Assembly: GCF_021026375.1 (NCBI RefSeq)
Contig: NZ_JAJNDB010000001.1
Coordinates: forward strand, 1,054,001 to 1,118,000
From: Actinomycetospora endophytica
Lineage (GTDB): Bacteria; Actinomycetota; Actinomycetes; Mycobacteriales; Pseudonocardiaceae
Length of the DNA stretch: 64,000 nt
Direction: 5' to 3'
Below the pieces are notes generated by a model. The model was not told the origin of the DNA, did not search any database, and was given only the letters and a program-made list of their open reading frames with translations. The position numbers and the translations under genes are program-made. This document shows positions 53,531 to 62,001 of the stretch, in pieces. Within the stretch, counting starts at the first letter, position 1. Every line of letters begins with the position of its first letter.

Positions 53531-54684
53531 CGCCGCACCACCGGGTCCGCGAGCAACGTCGCCTCACGCACCCGCGACCGGCTGAACCGCCCGAAGTTGT
53601 AGTACGCCGCGCAGGCCCCCTCGGACGACACCATGCAGGTGCCGATCGGGGTCTCCGGCGTGCACGCGGTGCCGAAGACCTTGCACTCCCAGGGCTCGAG
53701 CACGCCCTTGAGCACCTCTCCGCACTGGCACGCCTTCGGGTCGGCCACCCGCACCCCGGGCACGTCGTAGATCCGTTCCGCGTCGAAGGCCGCGAACTCG
53801 GGGCGCAGCGCCATCGCCGAGTGCGAGATGAACCCGAGCCCCCGCCACTCGAACCACGGCCGCAGCTCCATCACCCGGCCGATCACCTCGAGGGCGCGGC
53901 GGTTGCCGTTCCAGGGCACGACGCGGCTGTACTGGTTCTCCACCTCGCAGCGACCCTCGGCGAGCTGGCGCATCAGCCAGTGCACCGACTGGAGGATGTC
54001 CAGCGGCTCGAACCCAGCCGTGACCAGCGGTTTCCGGTGATCCCGGGCGATGAACTCGTACGGCCGGCACCCGATCACGGTGGACACGTGACCCGGTCCG
54101 AGGAACCCGTCCAGGCGCAGATCGGGCGAGTCCAGGATCGCCTTGATCGCCGGGATGATCGTGACGTGGTTGGCGAACACCGCGAAGTTCTCGAGCCCCT
54201 CGGCCTGTGCCCGCAGCACCGTCATCGCGGTCGACGGGGCGGTGGTCTCGAAGCCGATCGCCATGAACACGACCCGCTTGTCGGGGTTCGTCCTCGCGAT
54301 CTTCAGCGCGTCGAGCGGCGAGTACACCATCCGGATGTCCGCGCCGGCCGCCTTCGCGTCGAAGAACGAGCCGTTGCCGCCGGGCACCCGCATCATGTCG
54401 CCGAACGCCGTCATGATCACGTCGTCGTGCTCGGCGATCGCGATGGCGTCGTCCACCCGACCCATCGGCAGCACGCACACCGGACAGCCCGGGCCGTGCA
54501 CCAGGCGGACGTTCTCGGGCAGGTGGTCCTCGAGCCCGTGCTTGTAGATCGTGTGCGTGTGCCCGCCGCACACCTCCATGAACGCGTAGCGCCGCCCCGG
54601 CTCGCACAGCCCGGCGATCTCCCGCGCCAGGTGCCGCGCGGTCTCGGGGTCGCGGAACTCGTCGACGAAGCGCATGCCCGTCAC
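53527..54684 (-). CDS. hypD: Hydrogenase maturation protein HypD
   Basis: 385 aa. FMEVCGGHTHTIYKHGLEDHLP, VHGPGCPVCVLP, GFETTAPSTA and the cluster-binding C-terminal cysteines (KACQCGEVLKG..CKVFGTACTPETPIGTCMVSSEGACAAYY) are all present. HypD with HypC builds the Fe(CN)2CO group. GTG overlaps the hypC stop by four bases. Confidence 0.95.
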   Translation of the reverse strand: MTGMRFVDEFRDPETARHLAREIAGLCEPGRRYAFMEVCGGHTHTIYKHGLEDHLPENVRLVHGPGCPVCVLPMGRVDDAIAIAEHDDVIMTAFGDMMRVPGGNGSFFDAKAAGADIRMVYSPLDALKIARTNPDKRVVFMAIGFETTAPSTAMTVLRAQAEGLENFAVFANHVTIIPAIKAILDSPDLRLDGFLGPGHVSTVIGCRPYEFIARDHRKPLVTAGFEPLDILQSVHWLMRQLAEGRCEVENQYSRVVPWNGNRRALEVIGRVMELRPWFEWRGLGFISHSAMALRPEFAAFDAERIYDVPGVRVADPKACQCGEVLKGVLEPWECKVFGTACTPETPIGTCMVSSEGACAAYYNFGRFSRSRVREATLLADPVVRR

Positions 54685-54956
54685 CCCACGTCCGTCGTCG
54701 CGAAGTCCTGCAATTCCTGGTCGTAGGCCGGGCCGAGCTCGTGGAGCACCCGCAGCGCGGCGGCCGCCTCCTGTTCGTCGATCTTCGCGAGAGCGAAGCC
54801 GACGTGGATGAGGATCCAGTCGCCGACGACGAGCTCCTCCTCGTCACGGAGCAGCCCGATGTTGACCTTCCGACGGACGCCGCTAACGGTCACCAGCGCG
54901 AGGTCGGTCTCGTCGTCGGGCAGTTCGACGAGCTCACCAGGGATACCGAGGCACAT
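54681..54956 (-). CDS. hypC: Hydrogenase maturation chaperone HypC
   Basis: 91 aa. Begins MCLGIPGELVEL with the essential Cys2, then VSGVRRKVNIGLL and VGDWILIHVGFALAKIDEQEA, the family pattern. It carries the iron group between HypD and the large subunit. It starts directly after the hypA stop with no gap. Confidence 0.95.
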   Translation of the reverse strand: MCLGIPGELVELPDDETDLALVTVSGVRRKVNIGLLRDEEELVVGDWILIHVGFALAKIDEQEAAAALRVLHELGPAYDQELQDFATTDVG

Positions 54957-55316
54957 CTAGCCCACCTCCTGGGCGGTCCGGGTTCCGGAGATCGTGATCG
55001 ACTCGAGGACGAGGTCGTCGCCGGCGAGCAGCTCGAGGTCGTGGCCGTCGCACCCGACGCAGGTGACGATCAGCTCGTCGCCCGTCGTCGTCGACGAGCA
55101 CCCGCGGCAGCGCACCTCGACGGCGACCTCGACCACATCGACCGTCGCCCCGTCCGCGATCCCACCCTCGGCGATCATCGCGAACGCGCCGTCGAAGACC
55201 TCGCGGTCGAGGCGCTGCAGCGCGCCCACGTGCAGCCGAACGGCACTGACGGCCCGGCCGTCGGCCCTTGCCTCGACGGCGTCGAGCACCGCGGCCGCCA
55301 CCCCGAACTCGTGCAT
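54957..55316 (-). CDS. hypA: Nickel insertion protein HypA
   Basis: 119 aa. MHEFGVAAAVLDAVEARA gives the N-terminal His2-Glu3 nickel site, and the zinc site is C-R-G-C ... C-V-G-C. HypA passes nickel to the large subunit together with HypB; no hypB is in this window, so it must lie elsewhere or be replaced. It follows the 33-aa gene by three bases. Confidence 0.93.
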   Translation of the reverse strand: MHEFGVAAAVLDAVEARADGRAVSAVRLHVGALQRLDREVFDGAFAMIAEGGIADGATVDVVEVAVEVRCRGCSSTTTGDELIVTCVGCDGHDLELLAGDDLVLESITISGTRTAQEVG

Positions 55317-55319
55317 CGG

Positions 55320-55421
55320 CTACATCGCCCGGATGCGCAGGTAGCGGCGGATGTCCTCGCGCGAGTCGTAGGCCACCCAGCCCACTCCGACGAGCGCCGC
55401 CAGCGCCAACAGCTTGATCAT
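55320..55421 (-). CDS. 33-aa membrane-anchored small protein (DUF6893-like)
   Basis: ATG at 55421 overlaps the protease stop by four bases and has AAGGGG upstream. MIKLLALAALVGVGWVAYDS is one hydrophobic helix, then REDIRRYLRIRAM, a basic tail. The order (protease, small protein, hypA) is as seen in actinobacterial hydrogenase clusters, where short DUF6893-type proteins occur. A membrane tether for the hydrogenase is possible; no function is proven. Confidence 0.75.
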   Translation of the reverse strand: MIKLLALAALVGVGWVAYDSREDIRRYLRIRAM

Positions 55422-55954
55422 TGCGGAACCCCTTCCTTCTTCCTGGCTGCGAAGTCCTGCCCGGCGAGCAACCGGTCGAGCACCCGCCCGACCGCGGCGA
55501 CCGCCTCGTCGACGGCCGCGTGCACCGGCGGGCTGAGCCCCATCCCCGGCCCCAGCTCCGCCGGCTCGCACCCGAGGACCAGCACCCGCCCGACGACGTC
55601 GCGGGCTCCCGTCCCGGCACTTGTGTCGCGCGCTAGCCCGTCCAGCAGCGCGAGGACGGCGTCCGGGGACATGCCGTGGGGGTCGAGATCGGAACCGCCC
55701 ACGCCGCCCAGGTCGTGCTCGAGCAGGTACAGCGCACCCGGGGCCGAGTCCCGGTGGGTGGTGTCGACGATCAGCAGCACGTCGTAGCCGTCGAGCAGGC
55801 GGTAGGCCAGGTGCAGGCCGCGGATGCCGACGTCGACGACCTCGACGCCGGCGGGCACGTCGTCCGGCCGGGCGAGCAACCGCGCGGCGACCTCGGAGCC
55901 GAACCCGTCGTCGGAACACAGCACGTTGCCGACGCCCGCCACCAGGATCCTCAT
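55418..55954 (-). CDS. Hydrogenase maturation protease (HhyD/HupD family)
   Basis: 178 aa. MRILVAGVGNVLCSDDGFGSEVAARL has the G-N-x-L-x-x-D-D-G-F motif with the nickel-binding Asp, and VEVVDVGIRGLHLAYRLLDGYDVLLIVDTTH adds the second one. It cuts the C-terminal extension of the large subunit once nickel is in place. ATG overlaps the preceding stop. Confidence 0.93.
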   Translation of the reverse strand: MRILVAGVGNVLCSDDGFGSEVAARLLARPDDVPAGVEVVDVGIRGLHLAYRLLDGYDVLLIVDTTHRDSAPGALYLLEHDLGGVGGSDLDPHGMSPDAVLALLDGLARDTSAGTGARDVVGRVLVLGCEPAELGPGMGLSPPVHAAVDEAVAAVGRVLDRLLAGQDFAARKKEGVPQ

Positions 55955-57273
55955 GGCGCCACCGCCAGCTCGTCGGGCGCGAAGTACCGGAACCGGCCGT
56001 GGGCGGTCTGCAGGTCGGCCGGGTCGTCGTCCAGCGCGACGGCGACGTGCACCAGGCCGTCGACGTCGTGCAGCACCGCCTGGACGACCCCGGTCCGCCC
56101 GCGCAGGAAGAGGTCCTGGGCGTCGCCGCCGGAGCGGGGCCACAGCACGACGGCGCTGCCCGCGCGGACCGCCACGTCCCCGACGAGCACCGCGTCCGAC
56201 GACGGGTCGACGGCGGCGTCGGCGCCCGGGTCCCACCAGGGCTGGTCCGTGGTCAGGGTCGGGATCTCGTCCGGGGCCCGACCGTCCGGCCGGATCACCC
56301 CGTGCAGCCGCTCGACCATCGCGGGGCCCATCGCCTCGACCGCGTCGAGGAGGTCCGCGGCGCGGGGGTCGGTGGCCCGGGCCTCGCGCTTCTCGGCGTC
56401 GGTCAGGGCGGCCGTGCGCAGGGTGAGGATCTCGTCGTTCTCGGTGCCGTCGAACAGATCGGTCGGGCTCTCCGGGGCGAGCTGCGGGTGGTCGGCCAGG
56501 ATGATCGGCGTCGCGAGCAGCAACGACGTGCAGCCCTCCGGCCCGGCCAGCACCGGCCAGCTGTGCTCGTTGACGCAGGCCCCGACGGCGGGCGCGGCCC
56601 ATTCGGGCGGGTCGGTGGCGGAGATGAAGGCGCCGTCGTCGAGCGCGAGCACCGTGTGGGCGGCGATGAACGCACGGTCGAGGGCCCGGTCGCGGTCGCC
56701 GGGTCGGCTCTCGGCGTCGTTCACGACGTCGAGGCGCAGCCGCATCGCGCCGTACGGACCCGGCACCGGCTCGAGGCCGACGATCACCCGGCCGGACAGG
56801 GCCTCCGTGACCCGCACGTAGGTCCCGCGCCGGACCCCGCCGGCGTCGCGGATGGGCTCGCGCACCCGGCCCGCCGGGATCCCGACGGCGATGACGGCCG
56901 GTGCCTCGCGCAGCTCGTCCAGCCCGACCTCGGCGTCGATCTGACGCGGGACTCCCTCGTCCCAGCGCAGGTGGGGCTCGCCGTCGACGTCCAGCTGCTC
57001 GCACGGGGTACCGGTGACGTCGAGGACGGTGCGCCGCTGCCGGTGCAGGAACCGCAGCCGCAGCGCGAGACGCGCTCCGCGCCGGGGCTCGACGAGGCAT
57101 TCCGTCCGGCTGCGCGCGGGCTCCCCCGCCCCGGACCCGGCCGGGACGAGCACCCCGAACTGCCAGCGCAGCGCGTTCTTCTGCGCCGAGGCCCGGTAGG
57201 GGTAGAGCAGGTAGCCCTCGAACAGGATCGCGTCGGCCACCCCGGCGACGTCGTCCAGGTCGGCGGCGATCAC
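55951..57273 (-). CDS. Uncharacterised hydrogenase-operon protein, 440 aa
   Basis: GTG at 57273 overlaps the DUF6084 stop. N-terminal ADLDDVAGVADAILFEGYLLYPYRASAQKNALRWQFGVLVP is a conserved block of actinobacterial hydrogenase clusters. Then come beta-rich stretches, CVNEHSWPVLAGPEGCTSLLLATPIILADHPQLAPESPTDLFDGTENDEILTLRT, and a C-terminal small domain (VVQAVLHDVDGLVHVAVALDDD). It has one Cys pair. The role is unknown; probably an assembly factor or extra subunit. Confidence 0.75.
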   Translation of the reverse strand: MIAADLDDVAGVADAILFEGYLLYPYRASAQKNALRWQFGVLVPAGSGAGEPARSRTECLVEPRRGARLALRLRFLHRQRRTVLDVTGTPCEQLDVDGEPHLRWDEGVPRQIDAEVGLDELREAPAVIAVGIPAGRVREPIRDAGGVRRGTYVRVTEALSGRVIVGLEPVPGPYGAMRLRLDVVNDAESRPGDRDRALDRAFIAAHTVLALDDGAFISATDPPEWAAPAVGACVNEHSWPVLAGPEGCTSLLLATPIILADHPQLAPESPTDLFDGTENDEILTLRTAALTDAEKREARATDPRAADLLDAVEAMGPAMVERLHGVIRPDGRAPDEIPTLTTDQPWWDPGADAAVDPSSDAVLVGDVAVRAGSAVVLWPRSGGDAQDLFLRGRTGVVQAVLHDVDGLVHVAVALDDDPADLQTAHGRFRYFAPDELAVAP

Positions 57274-57938
57274 GACGGCTCCCCGGCGCGACCGAGCAGC
57301 TCGTCGATCGTCTGCTCCCAGCTCGGCAGCGCCCGCGCGGCCCGCCACGCGGTGAGCCGGGCCATCGTGTGCTCGGGCAGCGAGAGCCAGGCGGTGCCCG
57401 CGTAGTGGGCGGCCATCATGTCCCGCCACAGCGCGACCGGGAGGCGGTAGGTCGCCTCCTCGTGCCACGGCACGAGCCCGACCTGCACCCCCTGCGTCGA
57501 CCGGTAGAACACCGTGCCGCTGAACAGCACGAGCAGCGGCACCTCGCCGTCGTCGAGGCCCCGGAAGTAGCGGGTCGAGGCGATCTCGACGTCGGCGGTC
57601 AGCGGCACCTCGATGTCGACCGCCGTCTCCTCTGTGAACGCTCCGACCAGCGTCGACACCGTCGCCAGCTGCATGGGCTGACAGGAGCGCGCCCAGTCGG
57701 CGGGCTCGCCGAACAGCTCCACGAGCCGGTGCTGCTCGGACTCGGAGTAGCGGCGCTTCCGCGGCTCGATCCGGACCTGCGCCCGGAGCGCGATCGCGTG
57801 CACCGTCGTGCCGGTGGTGTCGGCGACCCGGGTGCGCAGCCGCAGCGTGGGGCCCACGGCGTGAGGGTCGTGATCGGCGGACTCCACGGCGAAGTGCAGC
57901 GCCGGACCGGGCGCGGAGCGGGGGAACGGCAGCGTCAT
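57270..57938 (-). CDS. DUF6084 hydrogenase-operon protein
   Basis: 222 aa. Matches the DUF6084 type: LHFAVESADHDPHAVGPTLRLRTRV, VHAIALRAQVRIEPRKRRYSESEQHRLVELFGEP, and VPLLVLFSGTVFYRSTQGVQVGLVPWHEEATYRLPVALWRDMM. Beta-rich, no cysteine cluster. ATG overlaps the DUF5947 stop. Function unknown, found with group 1h hydrogenases. Confidence 0.78.
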   Translation of the reverse strand: MTLPFPRSAPGPALHFAVESADHDPHAVGPTLRLRTRVADTTGTTVHAIALRAQVRIEPRKRRYSESEQHRLVELFGEPADWARSCQPMQLATVSTLVGAFTEETAVDIEVPLTADVEIASTRYFRGLDDGEVPLLVLFSGTVFYRSTQGVQVGLVPWHEEATYRLPVALWRDMMAAHYAGTAWLSLPEHTMARLTAWRAARALPSWEQTIDELLGRAGEPS

Positions 57939-58585
57939 GGGGCCGGCTCCAGATCTCGGGCCCGCGCGCGCACGTCGTCGAAGAAGCCGTCGATCGCCGC
58001 CCAGGCCGCGGACCCGCCGTCGAACCCCTTCCACGTGGTGCGCACGAGTCCGACCAGGCGGTAGCAGGCGTCGATCGGGACGAGGAAGCACTCGGACACG
58101 CCGTCCCTGGGCCGCCGCACCAGCAGTGCCTCGACGTCCGGCTCGAGCATCGCCGCGAGCCGGGTGGCGCCCACACCCTCGTCGAAGTGCTCGAGGTCCA
58201 GCTCGCTCTCGGTGGCGCCGGCCGGGCTGGGGTAGCAGGCGAGGACACCGTGGCGGGTGGAGTCGACCAGGAAGAAGGCGGTGGAGACGGGGATCTGCAG
58301 CGCGTCCCAGGCGGCGTCGGTGAGGGTGAAGTCGGGGTCGCGACGGTGCCGGTCGGGCACCGTCCGGTAGCCGGCGACGAAGCCGCCGTCGACGCCGACC
58401 CTTTCCTCGCTGAACAGCAGGGCGCAGGGCCGGCACGCGCAGCGCAGCGAGCGCTCCCCGGGCCGCACCAGATGGGCGTGCTCGGAGGGGATCTCGGCCG
58501 CGCACAGGTCGCAGCGCTCGGGGACCGGTTCGGTCGCCCGGGCCGCCAGGAACCGCCGCAGCCCGGCGACACCCCCCGCCGTCAC
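57935..58585 (-). CDS. DUF5947 hydrogenase-operon protein with Zn-ribbon-like cysteines
   Basis: 216 aa, GTG start overlapping the NifU-like gene's stop. N-terminal CDLCAAEIPSEHAHLV then CACRPCALLF gives a C-x2-C ... C-x-C-x2-C metal site (about residues 25-60). The C-terminal half (LTDAAWDALQIPVSTAFFLVDST, ECFLVPIDACYRLVGLVRTTWKGFDGG) is the conserved DUF5947 part. Its site resembles rubredoxin-like accessory proteins, so an electron or metal role is possible. Confidence 0.78.
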   Translation of the reverse strand: MTAGGVAGLRRFLAARATEPVPERCDLCAAEIPSEHAHLVRPGERSLRCACRPCALLFSEERVGVDGGFVAGYRTVPDRHRRDPDFTLTDAAWDALQIPVSTAFFLVDSTRHGVLACYPSPAGATESELDLEHFDEGVGATRLAAMLEPDVEALLVRRPRDGVSECFLVPIDACYRLVGLVRTTWKGFDGGSAAWAAIDGFFDDVRARARDLEPAP

Positions 58586-59133
58586 GACCCCGCCGCGAGC
58601 TCGGGTGGCCGCATCCCGATCTGCACGAACGCCGGGCCCGCGGGCTCCGTCGTGAACTCGACGACCGCGATCTCCGGGGCCAGCTCGCCCACCGCGGTGC
58701 GGACGACGTCGCGCACCGTCTCGCCGCCGCCGCACCCGCTGCCGAGCCGCACGTGGACGGCGCCGGTGTCGAGCTCGAGCCGCTCGAGCGCGATGCCCGT
58801 CCCGTGGCTGCCCAGCCGACGGCGGGCGGTGTCCAGCGCGTGCCCGACGCGCGTCGGCAGGTCCACCGGGTGCAGGTCGTGCAGCGCGAGCAGCGCCGAC
58901 ACGAGCGGGTCGGCGCCGAGCCGGTGAACGAGGTCGTCGCCCCCCGCGACGCGCACCACCGAGACGGCCGCCTCCAGCCCGGCGCCGTAGAACTGCATGA
59001 GCACGCGCACGAGCTCCTCACCCGCCCGCGCCGGCCCCTCACCCGCCGCCGCGAGCTCGCCGAGGATCTCCTCGATCGCCCGGGCGAGCTGCTGCGGATC
59101 GGGGGCGTCCGAAGCGCGCGTCACGCGCGTCAC
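58582..59133 (-). CDS. NifU C-terminal-like protein of the hydrogenase operon
   Basis: 183 aa from GTG 59133 (overlaps hhyL stop); GTG 59124 is also possible. LARAIEEILGELAAAGEG, an Fe-S carrier-like region, and the NifU-like end VRLGSGCGGGETVRDVVRTAVGELAPEIAVVEFTTEP. The C-x2-C of NifU is reduced to C-G-G-G, so it may not hold a cluster in the usual way. Probably assists Fe-S delivery to the hydrogenase. Confidence 0.78.
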   Translation of the reverse strand: MTRVTRASDAPDPQQLARAIEEILGELAAAGEGPARAGEELVRVLMQFYGAGLEAAVSVVRVAGGDDLVHRLGADPLVSALLALHDLHPVDLPTRVGHALDTARRRLGSHGTGIALERLELDTGAVHVRLGSGCGGGETVRDVVRTAVGELAPEIAVVEFTTEPAGPAFVQIGMRPPELAAGS

Positions 59134-60932
59134 GGGAGGTTCAGCTGCGTCGGCGAGGTCTCCTTGTGCAGTTGTCTCCCGTTGCCCAGGTACATGTGCA
59201 CGCCGCAGGGCAGGCACGGGTCGAAGCTGCGGACCGCCCGCATGATGTCGATGCCCTTGAAGTTGTCCGGGCTGTTCTCCTCGAAGATCGGGGTGTTCTG
59301 GACCGCGTCCTCGTAGGGGCCGGGCGTGCCGAACTTGTCGCGGACACTGCCGTTCCACGGCGTCGGCGGGTACGGGTGGTAGTTCGCGATCTTCCCGTCG
59401 CGGATCACCATGTGGTGCGAGAGCACCCCGCGCACCGCCTCGGTGAACCCGCAGCTCACGGAGTCGTCGGGCACCACGAAGCTCTCCCAGGTCTTCGTGT
59501 TCCCGCCGCGTACCTCGGCCATCGCCTTCTCGACGAAGTGCAGCGCGGCGGCCGCCGCGTAGGCCTGGAAGTACGTGCGGGCGCGATCGCGCTCGATGGC
59601 GTTGGACAGCGGCGCCCCGCTCTTGTCGGTGGGCGGGGTCCAGGTGAAGTCGCGGGCCGGCCGCAGCGCGGTGCGCGGGAGGTGTATCTCCACGCTGTGC
59701 CCGGTGGACTTCACGGTCCCGATGTCCACGAGCCCCGCGAGCGCCGTCGCCCACAGCCGGGCGATCGGGCCGCCGCCGGTGTCCAGCGGCAGGTGGTCCT
59801 TCCCGTCGAACCAGCGCGGCGACATCGTCCACGAGTACTTGTCGTCGAAGTCGCGCTTCTGCGGTGCCGGGATCGTGTGCTGGTTCCAGGGGTGGTCCTG
59901 CGAGACCGGGTGGCCGAGCGGATCGACGTTGACGAACTTCTCCTGGTCCTCCCAGCCCCGGTAGAACGAACTGCCCAGCAGGATCCGGATGCCGAGGTTG
60001 ATCTCGACGAGGTCGGTGGTGACGAGCTTCCCGTCGACGACGACGCCCGGGGTGACGAACATCTTCCGTCCCCAGTTGGTCATCGTGCGGTAGTCGAAGT
60101 CGCAGTGCTCCGGGTCGTTCAGCGAGCCCCAGCAGCCCAGCAGCACCCGCCGTCGTCCGACCTCCTCGTAGCCGGGCAGCGCCTCGTACATGAAGTCGAA
60201 GAGGTCGTCGTGCATCGGCACGACCCGCTTCATGAACTCCACGTAGCGCATCAGCCGGGACAGGTAGTCGGTGAAGAGCTGGATGGTCGCCGTCGTCCCG
60301 ACCCCGCCCGGGTAGAGCGTCGACGGGTGGACGTGGCGGCCCTCCATCAGGCAGAACATCTCGCGCGTGTAGCGGGAGACCTGCAGCGCCTCGCGGTAGA
60401 ACTCGCCGGTGAACGGGTTGAGCGCCCGCATGATGTCGCCGACGGTGCGGTAGCCGTGCTCGGCGGCGCCCCTCGCCTCGGTCCGGTTCGCGAGCTCGAG
60501 CACCCCGGGATTCGTCTCCGAGATCATCTTCTCGCAGAAGTCCACCCCGACCAGGTTCTCCTGGTAGATGTTGTGGTCGAACATGTACTCGGCGGCCTCG
60601 CCGAGGTTGATGATCCATTCCCCGAGGTGCGGCGGACGCACCCCGTAGGCCATGTTCTGGTTGTAGACCGAGCAGGTCGCGTGGTTGTCGCCGCAGATTC
60701 CACAGATGCGACTGGTGATGAAGTGCGCGTCCCGCGGGTCCTTGCCCTTCATGAAGATGGAGTAGCCCCGGAAGATCGACGACGTCGAGTGGCATTCCGC
60801 GACGCGCTTCGCCCCGAAATCGATCTTCGTGTAGATGCCGAGGCTGCCGACGATCCGGGTGATCGGATCCCAGGCCATCTCGACGAGGTCGGTCTTCTGT
60901 CCGGTCGAGGCCTTCGGTGCGGTGGCGGTCAT
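59130..60932 (-). CDS. hhyL: [NiFe]-hydrogenase large subunit, actinobacterial (group 1h) type
   Basis: 600 aa. L1 motif R75-I-C77-G-I-C80 with H84 and C87 (TSRICGICGDNHATC), L2 motif D571-P-C573-L-P-C576-G-V-H579. A 21-residue tail follows His579 and would be cut by the protease encoded downstream. The L1 and L2 variants (GDNHATC; DPCLPCGVHMYLG) are those of group 1h high-affinity enzymes. It binds the Ni-Fe(CN)2CO centre and oxidises H2. Confidence 0.95.
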   Translation of the reverse strand: MTATAPKASTGQKTDLVEMAWDPITRIVGSLGIYTKIDFGAKRVAECHSTSSIFRGYSIFMKGKDPRDAHFITSRICGICGDNHATCSVYNQNMAYGVRPPHLGEWIINLGEAAEYMFDHNIYQENLVGVDFCEKMISETNPGVLELANRTEARGAAEHGYRTVGDIMRALNPFTGEFYREALQVSRYTREMFCLMEGRHVHPSTLYPGGVGTTATIQLFTDYLSRLMRYVEFMKRVVPMHDDLFDFMYEALPGYEEVGRRRVLLGCWGSLNDPEHCDFDYRTMTNWGRKMFVTPGVVVDGKLVTTDLVEINLGIRILLGSSFYRGWEDQEKFVNVDPLGHPVSQDHPWNQHTIPAPQKRDFDDKYSWTMSPRWFDGKDHLPLDTGGGPIARLWATALAGLVDIGTVKSTGHSVEIHLPRTALRPARDFTWTPPTDKSGAPLSNAIERDRARTYFQAYAAAAALHFVEKAMAEVRGGNTKTWESFVVPDDSVSCGFTEAVRGVLSHHMVIRDGKIANYHPYPPTPWNGSVRDKFGTPGPYEDAVQNTPIFEENSPDNFKGIDIMRAVRSFDPCLPCGVHMYLGNGRQLHKETSPTQLNLP

Positions 60933-60945
60933 CGGATTCGACCTC

Positions 60946-62001
60946 TCAGAACGCGACGGGCTGATAACCGGTGTCGAGCTTTCGCCCCTTGTGCCGCCAG
61001 CGCGGTTCGGCGTCGACGGTCTTCTTCGTGATGTTGCGCAGCGTCCGGATCACCCCGCCGTAGGCACCGCTCGCGGCGCCGGAGACCCGGCTGCCGGGCG
61101 GCGGGTCCATGAAGGGCATGAACTTGTCCGGGAAGCCGGGCATGGTGCAGCCGATGCAGATCCCGCCGACGTTCGGGCAGCCGCCGACGCCGTTGATCCA
61201 GCCGCGCTTGGGCACGTTGCACTTCACGACGGGGCCCCAGCAGCCGAGCTTGACGATGCACTCGGGCTGCCCGTACTCGGTCGCGAACTGGCCTTGCTCG
61301 TAGTAGCCGCCGCGGTCGCAGCCCTCGTGCACCGTCGAGCCGAACAGCCAGGTCGGCCGCAGCGCTTCGTCGAGCGGGATCATCGGCGCGGCACCGACGG
61401 CCTGGTAGAGCAGGTAGAGGATCGTCTCGGAGAGGTTGTCCGGGTGGATCGGACAGCCGGGGACGTTGACGATCGGGATGCCGAGGACCGACTTCCAGTC
61501 CCATCCGAGGTAGTCGGCGACGCCCATCGCACCGGTCGGGTTGCCCGCCATCGCGTGGATGCCGCCGTAGGTCGCGCAGGTGCCGACGGCGAGCACGATG
61601 GCCGCCTTCGGGGCGAGCCGGTCGATCCACTCGCTGGTGGTCCGGGGCTGGCCGGTCTGCGGGTCGTTGCCGAACCCGGACCAGTAGCCCTCCCGCTTGA
61701 TCGACTCGTTCGGGACGGAGCCCTCGACGACCAGCACGAACGGCCCGTCGAGCTCGCCGCGCTCCGCCTTGAAGAACCAGTCGATGAAGGTGTCGGCGCC
61801 CTTGTCGGGCCCGGACTCGAAGTCGATCAGTGGCCAGTGCACCGCCACGGTGGGTAGTCCGGGGAGCGCGCCGAGGGCGATCTCCTCGATCGAGGGCTGG
61901 GTGGCGGCCGTCAGGGCGACCGAGTCGCCGTCGCAGGAAAGTCCGGCGTTCATCCAGAGGATATGGACCGTGGTGTCCTCGGGCGCAGCAGAAGTCGTCA
62001 C
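60946..62001 (-). CDS. hhyS: [NiFe]-hydrogenase small subunit, actinobacterial (group 1h) type
   Basis: 351 aa, GTG with GGGGGA upstream. No Tat signal, so cytoplasmic. Proximal cluster site LSC23DGD26 has Asp in place of the second Cys, as in the Ralstonia actinobacterial-type hydrogenase; further ligands are in GTCATYGG and NVPGCPIHPDN. Later cysteines (GCDRGGYY, CIVKLGCWGPVVKCNVP, GCPNVGGICIGCTMPGFPDKF) hold the medial and distal clusters. It passes electrons from the active site to an acceptor not encoded here. Confidence 0.95.
   Translation of the reverse strand: MTTSAAPEDTTVHILWMNAGLSCDGDSVALTAATQPSIEEIALGALPGLPTVAVHWPLIDFESGPDKGADTFIDWFFKAERGELDGPFVLVVEGSVPNESIKREGYWSGFGNDPQTGQPRTTSEWIDRLAPKAAIVLAVGTCATYGGIHAMAGNPTGAMGVADYLGWDWKSVLGIPIVNVPGCPIHPDNLSETILYLLYQAVGAAPMIPLDEALRPTWLFGSTVHEGCDRGGYYEQGQFATEYGQPECIVKLGCWGPVVKCNVPKRGWINGVGGCPNVGGICIGCTMPGFPDKFMPFMDPPPGSRVSGAASGAYGGVIRTLRNITKKTVDAEPRWRHKGRKLDTGYQPVAF

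Noticed and set aside
49496..53602. Single 1368-codon open frame on the plus strand
   Set aside because: Only its first part is the DUF222-HNH protein. Beyond about 51300 it has Arg/Pro-rich nonsense antisense to hypE and out of frame with the SDR gene.
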